The notes under the pieces were generated by a model. The model was not told the origin of the DNA, made no database searches, and saw only the letters and a list, made by a program, of their open reading frames with translations. A DNA stretch of 64,000 bases from Cryptomeria japonica (taxonomy: Eukaryota > Streptophyta > Pinopsida > Cupressales > Cupressaceae): positions 571,077,095 to 571,141,094 of the forward strand of contig NC_081405.1 of assembly GCF_030272615.1 (NCBI RefSeq), read 5' to 3'. How positions within the stretch are numbered: position 1 is the first letter of the stretch; every line of letters starts with the position of its first letter. This document shows, piece after piece, positions 23,143 to 35,990 of the stretch. The position numbers and the translations under genes were made by a program.

Positions 23143-26100
23143 TGTGGTACCCCTCCTCGATAAGACTCTTTTTGTATCTATGTTGGACTTTAGTTGACTA
23201 TTTAGTGGAACATTATTATATATTGATTCAGACTTTATGCGATGTTGTTCCTTGCTTTATCTATATTTGTGGTGTATGCTTTCATGCAGTATCTCAGTGC
23301 TTATGATTAATGTTATTTTTATGGATCATTATCATGGATTGACACTTTTACTTTATATATGTGATGTGTTATTTTATATGTTGCATGTTTGCAAGAGTAT
23401 GGGATGCGAGGGGATGATTTTCCTTCAATCACTCTAATGAGATAGTGAACGTCATGATTCTCCTTCATCGATGTGCATGTCATGTATGTTTTATATTTGT
23501 CTATATGTATGTGTGGTTCGTTGATGTAGGACATTGCAGGTACTAGTATCGGGTAGGTACGGGGTGTCATCTCCACCTGGTTTCACAGGTCTGAGCGTAC
23601 CTTATTTGTCTGATGAGAGTGGAGGAGATAGTTGTGGTACCCTAACTTGACCCGCAATCACACTCATGTGAGTGTTGTTAGTCAATCTTGTTTCCCATTT
23701 GACCATTATGCGAGTCATAGAGCTTTGGTTTTGTCGTTTGTGAGTCGTCGTTTGATCATTTCTCATTTTGTGTGTTCTGTTGATTTGATTAGTCATTTTA
23801 TTGAGTGATTGGTGCTATTTTTGTGTTCGCGTAATTAGTTAATTATTATGCTCTTGAGATTATTGATTTAATTAAATAAAGGAACTGCTAGAATTAAATG
23901 GTTAAATTGGCTTATTTAATTGTATTAAAGTTGTATTATTTATTGTGAAAGGAAATAAGTAATTGCCTAGCCATTTAAATGCTAAATGTTTATGTTGAAA
24001 GAAAGTATTATGAAAATGGAAAATATGAAATAAAATAAATAAAAGATTTTCCTTTTTACCTTTCTATTTGACTTTTGTGTTTTATTTTGTTGGAAAGGAA
24101 TTGTTTATGGAAAAAGGTAAATCTGATTGCTTTTACTTTTTAAAATAGTTTAATCTGATTGGTGGAGAAAAATTTTAACCTAGAAAGTTTAGGTTGAAAT
24201 ATATTTTTCCCATATATTCTTGGGAGTTCACGAGAAGGAGGAAGAGTTTTGGGAATGAGAAATTTGGAAAACCATTTTGGAAGAGAAGCAGAAGTTGGTT
24301 TTGGTTTGCAAGATTGGGATTCTTCCATCAATTTGCTTCCTGATTTGCTTTGAAGGTTGGATAATCTCTTCTTGTTTTGCAATTTAATTTTGAATGTTTT
24401 AGTTCCTTCCTGTGTATTTGAAAATTGAAAAATCTCTTTGTAGATTCTTGTTGAATGTTGGATTGAAGAAAGAGTGGTTGTTATTGATGATTTTGTTGAA
24501 TTCATATCAAATATGTGCATATGGGAAAGAAATGGTTCATTTTTCTATTTGTTGTTTGTTATTTGTTCTTGCAAAATCTAGTTCTTGGATTTTTCTCTTT
24601 ATTTGGAATAGAAAGAAATTTATTTAGATTTTTGTGTATTTTCTAGTTTCTATATGCCCAAGATTTGGTGCTTATGTTGGCAAAAATTGGTTATTTGCCT
24701 CTAGCAAGATGCAAGGAATTCTTCCTGTGTAATGGAAGTGAAGAAATTTATCATAATCCTTCTCCTATATTTTAAATTCTTCTATGTTGCCCAAATTATT
24801 TATATAATTGGGACTATTGTGTGTTTTTAATTTACCATTTACCTTGTTGGTTAATATCCTTTCTTATTTTGGATTCTGGCACTGTGTGTGTGTCCCATGA
24901 ATTGAGCAGGGGATGGTTTAGTTTATATTTAATTGTTTTAAAAAGAAAAAATTGTTATTAAATAAATCTATCCTAGCCCACGTGGCGGGATAATCCCACC
25001 ATGTGGGACGATAGTGGCTTGCTACTGCGATAGCAGCACAACAGTGACTGCTATGCAGGTAGCAGCACTAATGGTCGGTAGTGACTACTATGAGGGTAAC
25101 AACGCTACTAGTCGATAGGACTGCTACCGGTTGGTAATAGTACTACTAGTTGGTAGTGGCTGCTACCAGCGGTAGTAGCACTATCGGCAGTAGTGTCTGC
25201 TAGTGGTCAGTGGCAACACTACTAGCGAGTAGTGTTTGCTGCTTCCATTACCAGCACTACTGGGGGCAGGGCCTTGGCCCACTGCGTGACTTTTTCCCCC
25301 ATCGTGGTGCATTGTTATGTGCCGTTAAAATTTATTGGACACAATAAATTTAAAGTTAGTTATAATATCAAGTTTTAATATTAGTTTATATTTAAGTTTT
25401 ATATGTTGGTTTACATATTAATTTAATAGATTTAACTATTGAAAATCAAGGCTTTGGAATTATTAATTCAAATTGATAAACTGGATTTAATTTTGGAAAT
25501 AGGTTATATGTTTATTATAATTCATATTTTTATTTGGGTAGATAATTAATATGGATTTTATTCTTGTTGGAATAATGAATTGGAAATTATATAGAAATGA
25601 ATGACATTTCTGAATGATGCATTAGATGAAGGGTGTTTATATTTAATTTTCAATCAATGAATTTGCAGGTGTTTGCGATGTTGTTTTCTCAAAGATTGTC
25701 TAAGTGCGGACTTAGTGAAATTAGCTTTCCTTGCAAAGAGTATATTGGTGGTTATTTCTCATATGTGGTTCAGCCATCTTGTTGTGGCATATTTGATTAT
25801 TTTTGGCTAAGTGATGTATGATGACCTCGTTGTCTTAACCATGTAGTGTTTTTTCTTATGGTTAACCAAGAGTTGGTATGTCTTTGTTTTGGATCGCTTG
25901 TATTTGGAATAGTGGTCTTATGTTTGTCTACTTCACTATAGGGTCCTCATGGAGTGACCATGTTTGTTTAGTGTCCTTTGAGAGAGTGGCTTCTAAGTGG
26001 GGGTTGTGCCCGAAGTGGATTGCAGGATAACCCCTCGAAAGTCAGTTAATAAGTGATAACCTAATAATTGATTAGGGGATGGTAGTTTATAACATTATAA

Positions 26101-27112
26101 AAGATATCGTACCCCATGCATGGTTGAGTGCTCGTACATGCTCAAGATGTAGTGGGAAGGCCTAGAATAGAAAACTGACCACCTTGTCTTCACAAAGGGT
26201 TGGTAGGGTCCACATGAGACTTAGATGGAGTCAGAGGTTCGGGAAAGGTTACCAGGATGACCCAAGATGGGTGTCGGGACCTAGGGAGGGCTACCCTGGT
26301 AACCATCATAAGCTATGCGATGACACTGTCTCTTTAGGGCAAGTCACTTGTGTATTGTGATGTCGAGTCACTTGTGATGTTGAGTCACTTGGACTATTGT
26401 GGAGTCGTATTGTATTGTCATGGAGTTGTATTGTTTTGTCGATCATGTCATGCTTTTTCTTGCTTGAGGGTCCTTTGCTATCTCCTAGCATGGTGGGGTG
26501 ATTCGAGTTTGGGATCACATGGTCAAGTGGTAGTGCCACTTCCCATCAAATGTTCTTGTTTGTACCCTCATGCGAGGGTTGGGTTTGCAGGTGTTCTTGT
26601 GGTTCATGACTCATGCTCTATCTCATGTGGGATATTATTAATCTTTGGAGACCTATGTTGTCAATTGTATCAATGAATTTATGTAACCTTGTCATTTGAT
26701 GTAAGTTGTTAACTTTATATGTATATTGAAAGCCATGTATTGGAGGAGCAATGTAATCCTATGTTTTGGATGTTGTTTATTAGCTATCTATATGATTTGT
26801 GTAAATGCTTTATTGAAGAGAAATTATATTGTATCCTTTCATTCTTTTAATGGTGAAATCTATTATTGCATATGTCTTATTATGTTTTATGAGTTATTGA
26901 TGGTTAATTGGATTAATCATAATTGTGAAATTTAACTTTTATTTTTATTCTTCGTTGGTAACCCTTTAGGAATTCTGGTGTAAGTCTTCCTCTTGTGTTA
27001 TTATAGTTCTATTGTAGCAATTAATGCACTTAATGTGATTTATACTTTTTTTTAAAAATTATTTCACCCTTAGTTATGGTTTTTCCTTAGGGGTTCCTGG
27101 CAAGGCATTACA
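23143..27112 (+). repeat. 5' LTR of gypsy element
   Basis: Direct repeat of 31989-35985. It includes a palindromic minisatellite (24990-25275) and a short 26/27-bp repeat (26336-26400). The minus-strand frames inside it are shared by both LTRs and carry no known domain. Confidence 0.93.
24990..25275 (+). repeat. Palindromic GCTACC/GGTAG minisatellite, 5' LTR
   Basis: Degenerate units of about 20-30 bp alternate GCTAC and GTAGC/GGTAG phrases (GGACTGCTACCGGTTGGTAA, GTAGCAGCACTA), so the RNA could form serial hairpins. The block is conserved but diverged in the other LTR at 33835-34115. Confidence 0.8.
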
Positions 27113-27114
27113 TT

Positions 27115-27127
27115 TGGTATTAGAGCC
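27115..27127 (+). promoter_or_regulatory. Primer-binding site
   Basis: TGGTATTAGAGCC lies two bases after the 5' LTR. It differs from the tRNA-iMet complement TGGTATCAGAGCC by one C-to-T change. Confidence 0.85.
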
Positions 27128-27263
27128 CATGTTTCAACACTGGGTACTCTGGGTTTGTAGTGAGCCCATTCAACTAGACCTTTTGATTAGGTCTTAATGG
27201 TTGTGATTTCCATGTTTTATCCTTACCGTAGATCTGAAATTTTTTGGTTTTTCACTATAGGTC

Positions 27264-27549
27264 ATGGCTAGGAGAGCCAAGGGTAGTGCCCATGATGGTG
27301 GTTGCAGTAGAGGCATAGGTGGGGGACAGGGTCGAGGTTCCGGTCACCATAGTCCTTCACCGCCACCCACTCATGTGAATATGGATTAGGATTAGTCTGT
27401 TCATCAGGATGAACAACATTAATGAGAGAAGGTTCCTGAAAGGGAAGAGTTGTGACATATGTTTCAGGAGGTTCTAGCTAGACTAGGCTCTAGGCTTGAG
27501 GCTAATAAGCCCCTCCATGCTCAGGTTGGGGAGTCGCATCAACAGATTC

Positions 27550-27589
<40 letters not shown>

Positions 27590-28240
27590 TAGAAGGAGAG
27601 AGGTTCCAATAGACCATGAACCAGCTACCATGGGGCACATGAGGGACTTGATGAGGTCCAATCCTCCTTTCTTTGACGATAAAGGTATCGGTCTTGAGGT
27701 AGAGACCTGGCTTATCAGTTTAGATCAATGTTTCTCCATGTATCCATATGGTAGCAACACCAAGGCAAGATGAACTATCATGCATCTCAAGGGTTTTGCA
27801 TCTATCTAGTGGTGGTTAGAGGAGGAGAGGATCAGTATGACCATTAACACCGTATCATGGGAGATCTTTGTGGAGAGATTTAGGGCATGATTTCTCTCAC
27901 CCCAGTGGAGGCAGTCTTGAGAAGATGAGTTCTATGCTTTGCACTAGTTTGGTTTGATGGTAGATCAGTTTGAGCATAGGTTCTATGACCTTAAACAATA
28001 TGTCAGTATTGGCAATGATGAGGCGATGCTTGTTCAGCATTTTTTGAGGGGTCTAAACAACTACATCATTGGAGAAGTGAGAGTGTTTGAGCCTGCTTTA
28101 GTAGAGGTAGTCGTGGTGAAAGCCAAGCTGGTGGAGAAGAATCTTGGCTGTGCACATGAAGGTTAGTCTGGAGTGCAGATCAGGAGTGTACCTTTTAGTG
28201 GGTCTAGAGTGAGAGGGAATCGGTTCTAGACTGTTGCACC
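27264..28240 (+). pseudogene. gag: gag (decayed), gypsy element
   Basis: The frame opens at ATG 27264 (MARRAKGS...), just after a possible acceptor TTCACTATAG. It contains the retrotransposon gag region: PPFFDDKGIGLEVETWLISL and, further on, MVDQFEHRFYDLKQYV and MLVQHFLRGLNNYI. Premature TAG/TAA/TGA codons occur near 27387, 27420, 27450 and 27771, with more up to 27950. An imperfect (GA)n run encodes Glu-Arg repeats near 27555. The product would be the capsid/nucleocapsid protein. No clear zinc knuckle survives. Confidence 0.75.
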
Positions 28241-28559
28241 TTTTAGGGGTCCTCAAGCACCCACTAAGGGTGGATAGCAATAACAGTAGCCGCCGAGACC
28301 GAATTAGTTTCAAGGCTAGTAGGGTGGCAACTCTCAGTATCAAAAGAGAAGGAACTAGCAGAGGAGAAATCAGAGTTTTCCAGGGTAGCCCTCTCAAAGT
28401 GCATCTCAGGCCCCTAGTAGGGGAAGCTTTCAGCAGTCCAGTGGGCCGATTGGAGGTAGAGGACCTAGTAGGGAGCTTGCTTCACCTATGGATAGTTTGG
28501 TCACATTTTTGCTTAGTTTCCTCAGCATTCTCACTAGACGGGTAGTCAGAGGCCAGTAG

Positions 28560-29040
28560 CATCAGAGCCAATAGTGGGAGATGCAGATAGATCCCATAGA
28601 GTATTTGCTGCGGTTGATGACCGCTAGGGAGAGCATCAGGGTACTGTCATGAGGCTGCAGGTGTGTTGTGTGGTATCCCCATCTCTATACTTTTTGACTC
28701 TGGTGCTTTAGATTCTTTTATTTATTCATCCTTTGTGGAGTGGTGTGGGCTCACGTCTGCTAAGCAGGCAGATAAGTGGCAAGTAGAGTTGGCTACCAGT
28801 GTGTGTGTGTTTGTCGATGCCTTCATTCCAGGTTGTGAGTTGGACCTAGGACCCTTTGTTACTTCAGTTGACCTTTGAGATATTCCTTTGGTGTCTTATG
28901 GAATTGTGTTAGGGATGGATTGGCTATCATCTCACAGTGCTCGTGTAGACTATCATCTGAAGACAGTAAAGTGTTTAGATGAGTATGGTAGGAAAGTGGG
29001 GATCATCAGAGTTCAGTGATCGATATCCTTACATATGATT
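28560..29040 (+). pseudogene. Protease region (decayed), gypsy element
   Basis: The aspartic protease signature is seen as ILFDSGALDSFIYSSF near 28686-28733, a chromovirus-like DSG motif with A-L replacing the usual A-S. Downstream, LGMDWLSSHSARVDYH near 28912 is the typical ILGMDWL segment. It is on the same frame as the RT and separated from it by several stops. Its role would be to process the Gag-Pol polyprotein. Confidence 0.8.
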
Positions 29041-29149
29041 TCTGCTATGCAACTTAAGCAGTGTATGCATCGAGGGTGTTAGATTTTTGGAGTTTCTCTT
29101 GAGGATGTGGATGAGGAAGAGAGTCGAGAAATTGCTCTTGATGGTCACC

Positions 29150-30003
29150 CTATTCTTTGAAAGTATGCCAATGTGTTTCCTTTGGATATTCCCAGTATGC
29201 CTCTTAAGCGAGACATAGACTTTTGCATTGACTTGGTTCCTAGTGCGGAACCTATTTCGAGAGCTCCATATCGGATGACTACTCAGGAGTTGAGTGAGTT
29301 GAAGTTGCATATGGAGGAATTGTTGGCCAAGTGGTTCATTCATCCTAGTGTTTCTCCTTGGGGTACACCTATTATCTTCATTAAGAAGAAGGATGGTTCT
29401 CTTTGGTTATGCATTGATTACCAATAGAAGAACAAGGTAACCATCGGGAATCGATATCCATTACCTCGGATAGATGATCTTTGTCATCAAGTAAAAGGAG
29501 CCAGGGTGTTCTCTAAGATTGATCAAAAATCTGGGTATCATCAGTTATGCATTCATGATGCAGACATTCATAGAACAACGTTTTGTACTCGTTATGGTCA
29601 CTATGAGTTCACTGTGGTGCCATTTGGGTTGATGAATGCACCTTCATTTTTTATGAGTCTTATGAATGGGGTTTTTCGCACCTGCCTTGATCATTTTGTC
29701 CTTGTGTTCTTAGATGACATGTTGATTTATTCTAGATCTATGGAAGAGCATGAGGGCCACTTGCAATAGGTATTGCAATGCTTGAGGGAGAATCATCTTT
29801 ATGCCGACCTAGCGAAGTGTGATTTCTTCCAATCAAAGGTGAGCTATCTTGGTCATATAGTTTTGGGAGAAGGTGTATCCATGGATCCGTCAAGATCCAA
29901 GCCATTGTTGATTGAGCAGTGTGGACCAATGTTTCAAAGGTTCAAATTTTCATGGGTTTGGTCGGATATTACCATCACTTTGTTTAGAGTTTTTCCTAGA
30001 TAG
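29150..30003 (+). pseudogene. Reverse transcriptase (decayed), gypsy element
   Basis: RT blocks appear in order: [73 protein letters not shown], then the catalytic [10 protein letters not shown] near 29704 and YADLAKCDFFQSKVSYLGH. Stops at about 29425, 29767 and 30001 break one otherwise continuous frame. All are TAG, consistent with C-to-T change at CAG or G-to-A at TGG. Confidence 0.93.
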
Positions 30004-30019
30004 GTCACCCGATCAATTC

Positions 30020-30510
30020 TCTTCAGAGGAAAGGGAAGAAGTTTGTTTGGTCAGAGCAGTGTGAGTCAACTTTTCATACCTTGAAGGAACTCCTTGTTAG
30101 TGCTCTGATTTTGATAGTTCCTAATCCATCCTGAGATTTTATGGTATGCACAGATGCCTCTTTAGAAGGTATAGGTGTAGTGCTTATGCAGTATGGATGG
30201 GTGGTTGCCTATGAGTCTCATAAACTTAAGGACCACGAGTTGAACTATCCAGTTCATGAATTGGAGTTAGTAGTTGTAGTGCATGTGTTGGTTAGATGGT
30301 GACATTTCCTATTGGGGTGTCGGTTTGAGCTGCACAGTGATAACCTAGCTTGCAGTATATTTTCATGTAGCCAAACTTGAATGCTCGACAGTGAAGATGG
30401 ACGGAATTCCTCTACGAGTATGATTTTGAGGTTTGATATATTCAGGGGAAAGAGAATGTAGTGGTAGATGCTTTGAGTCGTAGGCGCCATGAGGTTGCAA
30501 CATTGTCCCT
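30020..30510 (+). pseudogene. RNase H (decayed), gypsy element
   Basis: Gypsy RNase H signatures remain: FVWSEQCE-type start, VCTDASLEGIGVVLMQ (first catalytic D), VAYESHKLKDHELNYPVHELELV (catalytic E) and ELHSDN (D). Then come a frame change and VVVDALSRR near 30455. It would degrade the RNA strand of the RNA-DNA hybrid. Confidence 0.85.
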
Positions 30511-30578
30511 TGGAGTGGATTTGAGAGATAATTCTTGGAGTTATTCCTCAAGACACCTTGTATTAGGATGTTGGAGTT

Positions 30579-31410
30579 GTGGAAGAGTCTGGAAGGCCAT
30601 TGGAGGGTAGACATTTTGGATATAATCTTGAGTTAGATGGTCTTCTTCGACATCTTGGATGGATCTATGTACGTCCTTTAGAGGGTCTTCGCACTTTGAT
30701 CATCACGGAGGCCCATTATGCACCTTATTTAGCACACCCTGGTGTCAAGAAGATGCACACAGATATTAGACAGATATATCATTGGGCTGGTATGAAACGT
30801 GACATTGCTGATTTTATGTCAAAGTGTTTAGAGTGTCAATGGGTGAAGGAGGAGCATTAGCACCCTGTAGGGCTTTTATAGCCTAATTTTGTACCGGATT
30901 GGAAATGGGATATCATTTCCTTCGATTTTATTGTGGGGTTACCTATTTCTTCACATCTTCATGATGCCATCATGGTCATTGTTGATAGATTGACCAAATT
31001 TTCACATTTTATTCCTATTCAATTTTCTTATACAACAACAGTGGTGGCACGAGTCTTCTTGGAAGATGTGGTGAGGTTGCATGGGATTCCAAGGATCATT
31101 TCTGATAGAGATCATGTCTTTACATATGCATTGTGGACCTTACTTCAACATGCTTTGGGGACCTAGTTGAACTTCAGTTCAACTTATCACCCAGAGACTG
31201 ACGGTCAGACTGAGCATGTGAATCAGGTCTTGGAGGACATGCTTCACATGTATGTTATGGACCAGCAGTCACACTAGGAGGAATATCTTTGCCTTATGGA
31301 GTTTTCTTATAACAATGGATATCACAGCTCGATAGGCATGTCTCCCTTCCAGGCATTGTATGGTCGTCATTGCCGTACTCCTTCGAGTTGGGATTAGTTA
31401 GAGGATAGGG
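30579..31410 (+). pseudogene. Integrase (decayed), gypsy element
   Basis: An H2C2-type zinc domain is present: AHYAPYLAHPGVKKMHTDIR ... CLECQWVKEEH. It is followed by the catalytic core with WDIISFDFIVGLP (D), IISDRDHVF (D) and HPETDGQTEHVNQ (E, from about 31190). Stops occur at 30858, 31164 and 31276 among others. It belongs to frame 3, different from RT, so at least one indel lies near 30000-30579. Confidence 0.92.
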
Positions 31411-31952
31411 TGAGTTTAGGCCTAGATATGCTTCATGAGATGGAGTAGCAGGTTGAGCAGATTCATGGGCATTTGGTTGCTGCTCATGATAGGTAGAAGA
31501 AGTATGTCGATGCTCATAGAGTGGATTGTCAATTTTTAGTTGGTGACCATGTGTTCTTGAGAGTGCATCCGTGAAGGAGTCTGATTCATTATGGAAAGGG
31601 TTCTAAGTTGGTGCCTTGTTTTATTGGCCCTTTTGAGATTCTTGAGAGGATAGGACCTATTTCCTACCATCTTGCCTTGCTACCAATTCTATCTCGCATA
31701 CATGATATCTTTCATGTTTCAGTTCTTCAACCTTATCATCCAAATGTGAATCATGTTCTTGATTGGAATGCTTTACAGGTCGAGGATAGACAACTTTCCA
31801 TGGAGCTCGTGTGCATTCTTCAACATCAGGATTTGACACTCAGGGGTCATACTATCGATCAGGTAAGGGTCCTATCGGACCCAAGTGATGAGAGCTCAAG
31901 GACATGGGAGGATGCAGTGAAGATGACACAACTTTATTCTGATCTATTTTAG
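31411..31952 (+). pseudogene. Integrase C-terminus with degenerate chromodomain-like tail
   Basis: The frame resumes with GDHVFLRVHP, then KLVPCFIGPFEILERIGPISYHLALL (GPY/F-like module), DIFHVSVLQPYHPN and a tail RTWEDAVKMTQLYSDLF. The position and aromatic-rich end fit a chromodomain-type extension, but the motif is too diverged to be sure. It ends at TAG just before the purine tract. Confidence 0.75.
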
Positions 31953-31975
31953 GCTTCCAAGAGTAATCTTAGTTT

Positions 31976-31988
31976 TAGGGGGGGAGGA
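31976..31988 (+). promoter_or_regulatory. Polypurine tract
   Basis: AGGGGGGGAGGA directly precedes the 3' LTR. Confidence 0.85.
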
Positions 31989-33834
31989 TGTAGTACCCCT
32001 ACTCGATCAGACTCTTTTTGTATCTATGTTTGACTTCAGTTGATTATTCAGTGGAACATTATTGTATATTGATTTAGACTTTATGCGATGTTATTCCATG
32101 CTTTATCTAGATTTGTGGTGTATGTTTTCATGCAGTATTTCAGTGCTTATGATTAATGTTATTTTTATGGATCATTATCATGGACTGACACTTTTACTTT
32201 ATATATGTGATATGTTATTTATATGTTGCATGTTTTCAAGTGTATGGGATGTGATGGGATGATTTTCCTTCACTCACTCTGGTGACACAGGGAACGTCAT
32301 GGTTCTCCTTCATCAATGTGCATGTCATGTCTATTTTATATTTGTCTATATGCATGTGTGGTTCTTTGATGTAGGACATTGTAGGTACTAGTACCGGGTA
32401 GGTATGGGGTGTCATCTCCACCTGGTTTCACAGGTTTGAGCATACCTTATTTGTCTAATGAGAGTGGAGGATATAGCTTTGGTACCCTAACTTGACTCGT
32501 AGTCACACTCATGTGAGTGTTGTCAGTCGGTCGTCTTTCCCATTTGACCGGAATGGGACTCATAGAGCTTTGGTTTTGTTGTTTGTGAGTCGTCATTTGA
32601 TCGTTCCTCGTTTTGTGTGTTCCATTGATTTTATTAGTCATTTAATTGAGTGAATGGTGCTATTTTTGTGTTCACGTAATTAGTTAATTATTTTGCTCCT
32701 GAGATTATGTATTTAATTAAATAAAGGAATTGCTAGAATTAAATGGTTAAATTGGCTTATTTTATTGTATTAAAGTTGTATTATTTATTGTGAAAGAAAA
32801 TAAGTAGCCACTTAAATGTTAAATTTTTATGTTGAAAGAAAGTATTATGAAAATGGAAAATATGAAATAAAATAAATAAAAGCTTTTCCTTTTACCTTTC
32901 TATTTGACTTTTGTATTTTATTTTGTTAGAAAAGAATTGTTTATGGAAAAAAGTAAATCTAATTGCTTTTACTTTTTAAAATAGTTTAATCTGATTGGTG
33001 GAGAAAACCTTTAACCTAGAAAGTTTAGGTTGAAATATATTGATCCCATATATTCTTGGGAGTTCACGGGAAGAAGGAGGTAGAGTTTTGGGAATGAGAA
33101 ATTTGGAAAACCATTTTGGAAGAGAAGCAGAAGTTGGTTTTGGTTTGCAAGATTGGGATTCTTCCATCAATTTGCTTCCTGGTTTTCTTTGAAGGTTGGA
33201 TAATCTCTTCTTGTTTTGCAATTTAATTTTGAATGTTTTAGTTGCTTCCTGTGTGTTTGAAAATTGAAAAATCACTTTGTAGATTCTTGTTGAATGTTGG
33301 ATTGAAGAAAGAGTGGTTGTTATTGACGATTTTGTTGAATTCATATCAAATATGTGCATATGGGAAAGAAATGGTTCATTTTTCTATTTGTTGTTTGTTA
33401 TTTGTTCTTGCAAAATCTAGTTCTTGGATTTTTCTCTTCCATTTGGAATAGAAAGAAATAGATTTAGATTTTTGTGTGTTTTCTAGTTTCTATTTGCCCA
33501 AGATTTGGGGCTTATGTTGGCAAAAATTGGTTATTTCCCTCTTGCAAGATGCAAGGAATTCTTCCTGTGTAATGGAAGTGAATAAATTTATCATAATCAT
33601 TCTCCTATCTTTTAAATTCTTCTATGTTGCCCAAATTCTTTATATAATTGAGACTCTTGTGTGTTATTAATTTACCATATACCTTATTGGTATATATCCT
33701 TTCTTATTTTGGATTCTGGCACTGTGTGTGTGTCCCAAGAATTCAGCAGGGGATGGTTTAGTTTATATTTAATTGTTTTAAAAAGGAAAATTTATTATTA
33801 AATAAATCTAACCTAGACCACGTAGTAGGCTAAT

Positions 33835-34115
33835 CCCACCATGTGGGATGGTAGTGTCTTTCTACCGCAATAGTAGCACTACCAGTCGGTAGCGACTGCT
33901 ACGCGGGTAGCAGCAGTACCAGTCAGTAGTGACTGCTATGCGGGTAGTAGGACTACCGGTCGGTAGGACTGCTACCAGTTGGTAGCAGTACTATCGGTTG
34001 GTAGTGGCTGCTACCAGCGGTAGAAGCATTACTGGTGGTAGTTCTTGCTCCCGGTCGGTAGTAGCATTATCGGTGGGTAGTATCTGCTACTTCTAGCAAC
34101 AGCTCTACCACAGGT
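33835..34115 (+). repeat. Palindromic GCTACC/GGTAG minisatellite, 3' LTR
   Basis: Counterpart of 24990-25275, with units such as GGTAGTGACTGCTATGCGGG and GCTACCAGTTGGTAGC. The two arrays differ in copy content and sequence more than the flanking LTR does. Confidence 0.8.
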
Positions 34116-35177
34116 AGGGCCTTGGCCCACCGCGTGCCTTTATCCCCCATTGCAGTGCATTGTTATGTGTCGCTAAATTTTATTGCACGCAATAAATTTA
34201 AAGTTACTTATAATATCAAGTTTTAATATTAGTTTATATTTAATATTTATATGTTGGTTTTTATATTATTTTAATAGATTTAATTATTGAAAATCAAGGC
34301 TTTGGAATTATTAATTCAAATTGATAAATTGGATTTAATTTTGGAAATAGAATTTATGTTTATTATAACTCATATTTTTATTTGGGTAGATAATTAATAT
34401 GGATTTTATTCTTGTTGGAATAATGAATTGGAAATTATATAGAAATGAATGACGTTTCTGAATGATGCATTAGATGAAGGGTGTTTTTATTTAATTTTCA
34501 ATCAATGAATTTACAAGTGTTTACGATGTTGTTTTCTCAAAGATTGTATGAGTGCGGACTTAGTAAAATTAGCTTTCCTTGCAAAGAGTATTATTGGTGG
34601 TTATTTCTCATCAATAGTTCAATCATCCTGTTATGGCATATTTGATTATTTTTTACCAAGTTGATTACCTCGTTGTCTTAACCATTTAGTGTTTTTCCTT
34701 ATGGTTAACCAAGAGTTAGTATGTCTTTGTTTTGGACCACTTGTATTTGTAATAGTGGTGTTATGGTTGTCTACTTCACCATAGGGTCCTCGTGGAGTGA
34801 CCATATTTGTTTAGTGTCCTTTGAGAGAGTGGCTTCTGAGTGGGGGCCGCACCCGAAGTGGATTGCAGGATAACCCCTCGAAAGTTAATTAATAAGTGAT
34901 AACCTAAAAATTGATTAGGGGGTGGTAGTTTATAAAATTAGAAAACATATTGTACCCCACGCATGGTTGAGTGCTCGTACAGGCTCAAGATGTAGTGGGA
35001 AGGCCTGGAATGGCAAACCGACCACCTTGTCTTCATGAAGGGTTGGTAGGGTCCGCATGAGACTTAGATGGAGCTGAAGGTTCATGAAAGGTTACCAGGA
35101 TAACCCAAGATGGGGGTGAGGACCTATGGAGGCCTACCATGGTAACCATCATAAGCTATGCCATGACACTCTCTCTT

Positions 35178-35290
35178 TAGGATCACTGGCGTATTGTGAT
35201 GTCGAGTCACTGGTGTATTGTGATGTCAAATCACTTGTGTATTGTGATGTCAAGTCACTTTTGTATTTTGATGTTGAGTCACCTAGAGTA
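35178..35290 (+). repeat. 26-27-bp tandem repeat in 3' LTR
   Basis: Four to five units of GTGTATTGTGATGTCAAGTCACTT type. The other LTR has only about two to three at 26336-26400. Confidence 0.85.
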
Positions 35291-35990
35291 TTGTGGATTT
35301 GTATTGTTTTGTCGACCATGCCATTCTTTTTCTTTCTTGAGGGTCCTCTACTATCTCCTAGCATGGTGGGGTGATTCCAGTTTGGGATCACATGGTCGGG
35401 TGGTAGTGCCACTTCCCATCAGATGTTCTTGTTTGTACCCTCATGCGAGGGTTGGCTTTGTAGGTATTCCCGTGGTTCGTGACTCATTCTCTATCTCATG
35501 TTGGAAATTATTATTCTTGGGAGACCTATGTGGTCAATTGTATCATTGAATTTTTCTAACCTTGTCATTTGATGTAAGTTGTTAACTTTATATGTATATT
35601 GAGAGCCATGTATTGGAGGATCAATGTAATCCTAAGTTTTGGATGTTGTTTATCAACTATCTATATGATTGGTGTAAATACTTTATTGAAGAGAAATTAT
35701 ATTGTATCCTTTCATTATTTTCATTGTGAAATCCATTATTGCATATGGCTTATTATGTTTTATGAGTTATTAATGGTTAATTGGATTAATCATAATTGTG
35801 GAATTTAACTTTTAGTTTTATTCTTCGTTGGTAACCCTTTAGGAATTCTAGTGTAAGTCTTCTGCTTGTGTTATTATAGTGCTATTGTAGTAATTAATGC
35901 ACTTAATGTGATTTATAGTTTAAAAAAAAAATTATTTCACCCTTAGTTGTGGTTTTTCCTTTGGGGTTCCTGGCGGGGCATTATAGCCAT

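Larger units (their letters stand above)
23143..35985 (+). mobile_element. Ty3/gypsy element with ~4-kb LTRs (chromovirus-like)
   Basis: LTRs of 3970 and 3997 bp at 23143-27112 and 31989-35985 start TGTRGTACCCC and end GGCATTACA (CATTATA in the right LTR). A perfect duplication GCCAT at 23138-23142 and 35986-35990 proves insertion into the minus-strand ORF of the surrounding element. The interior is in gypsy order, gag-protease-RT-RNase H-integrase. Long LTRs and the integrase C-terminal extension suggest a Del/Tekay-type chromovirus. Many TAG stops and at least two frame changes show it is dead. Confidence 0.93.
31989..35985 (+). repeat. 3' LTR of gypsy element
   Basis: Direct repeat of 23143-27112. 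It is 27 bp longer, partly because a 26-27-bp unit is more numerous here. It ends CATTATA, a C-to-T loss of the canonical CA. Confidence 0.93.

Noticed and set aside
24990-25275. CRISPR-like array
   Set aside because: Units are degenerate, have no unique spacers of constant length, and lie in a plant retroelement LTR.
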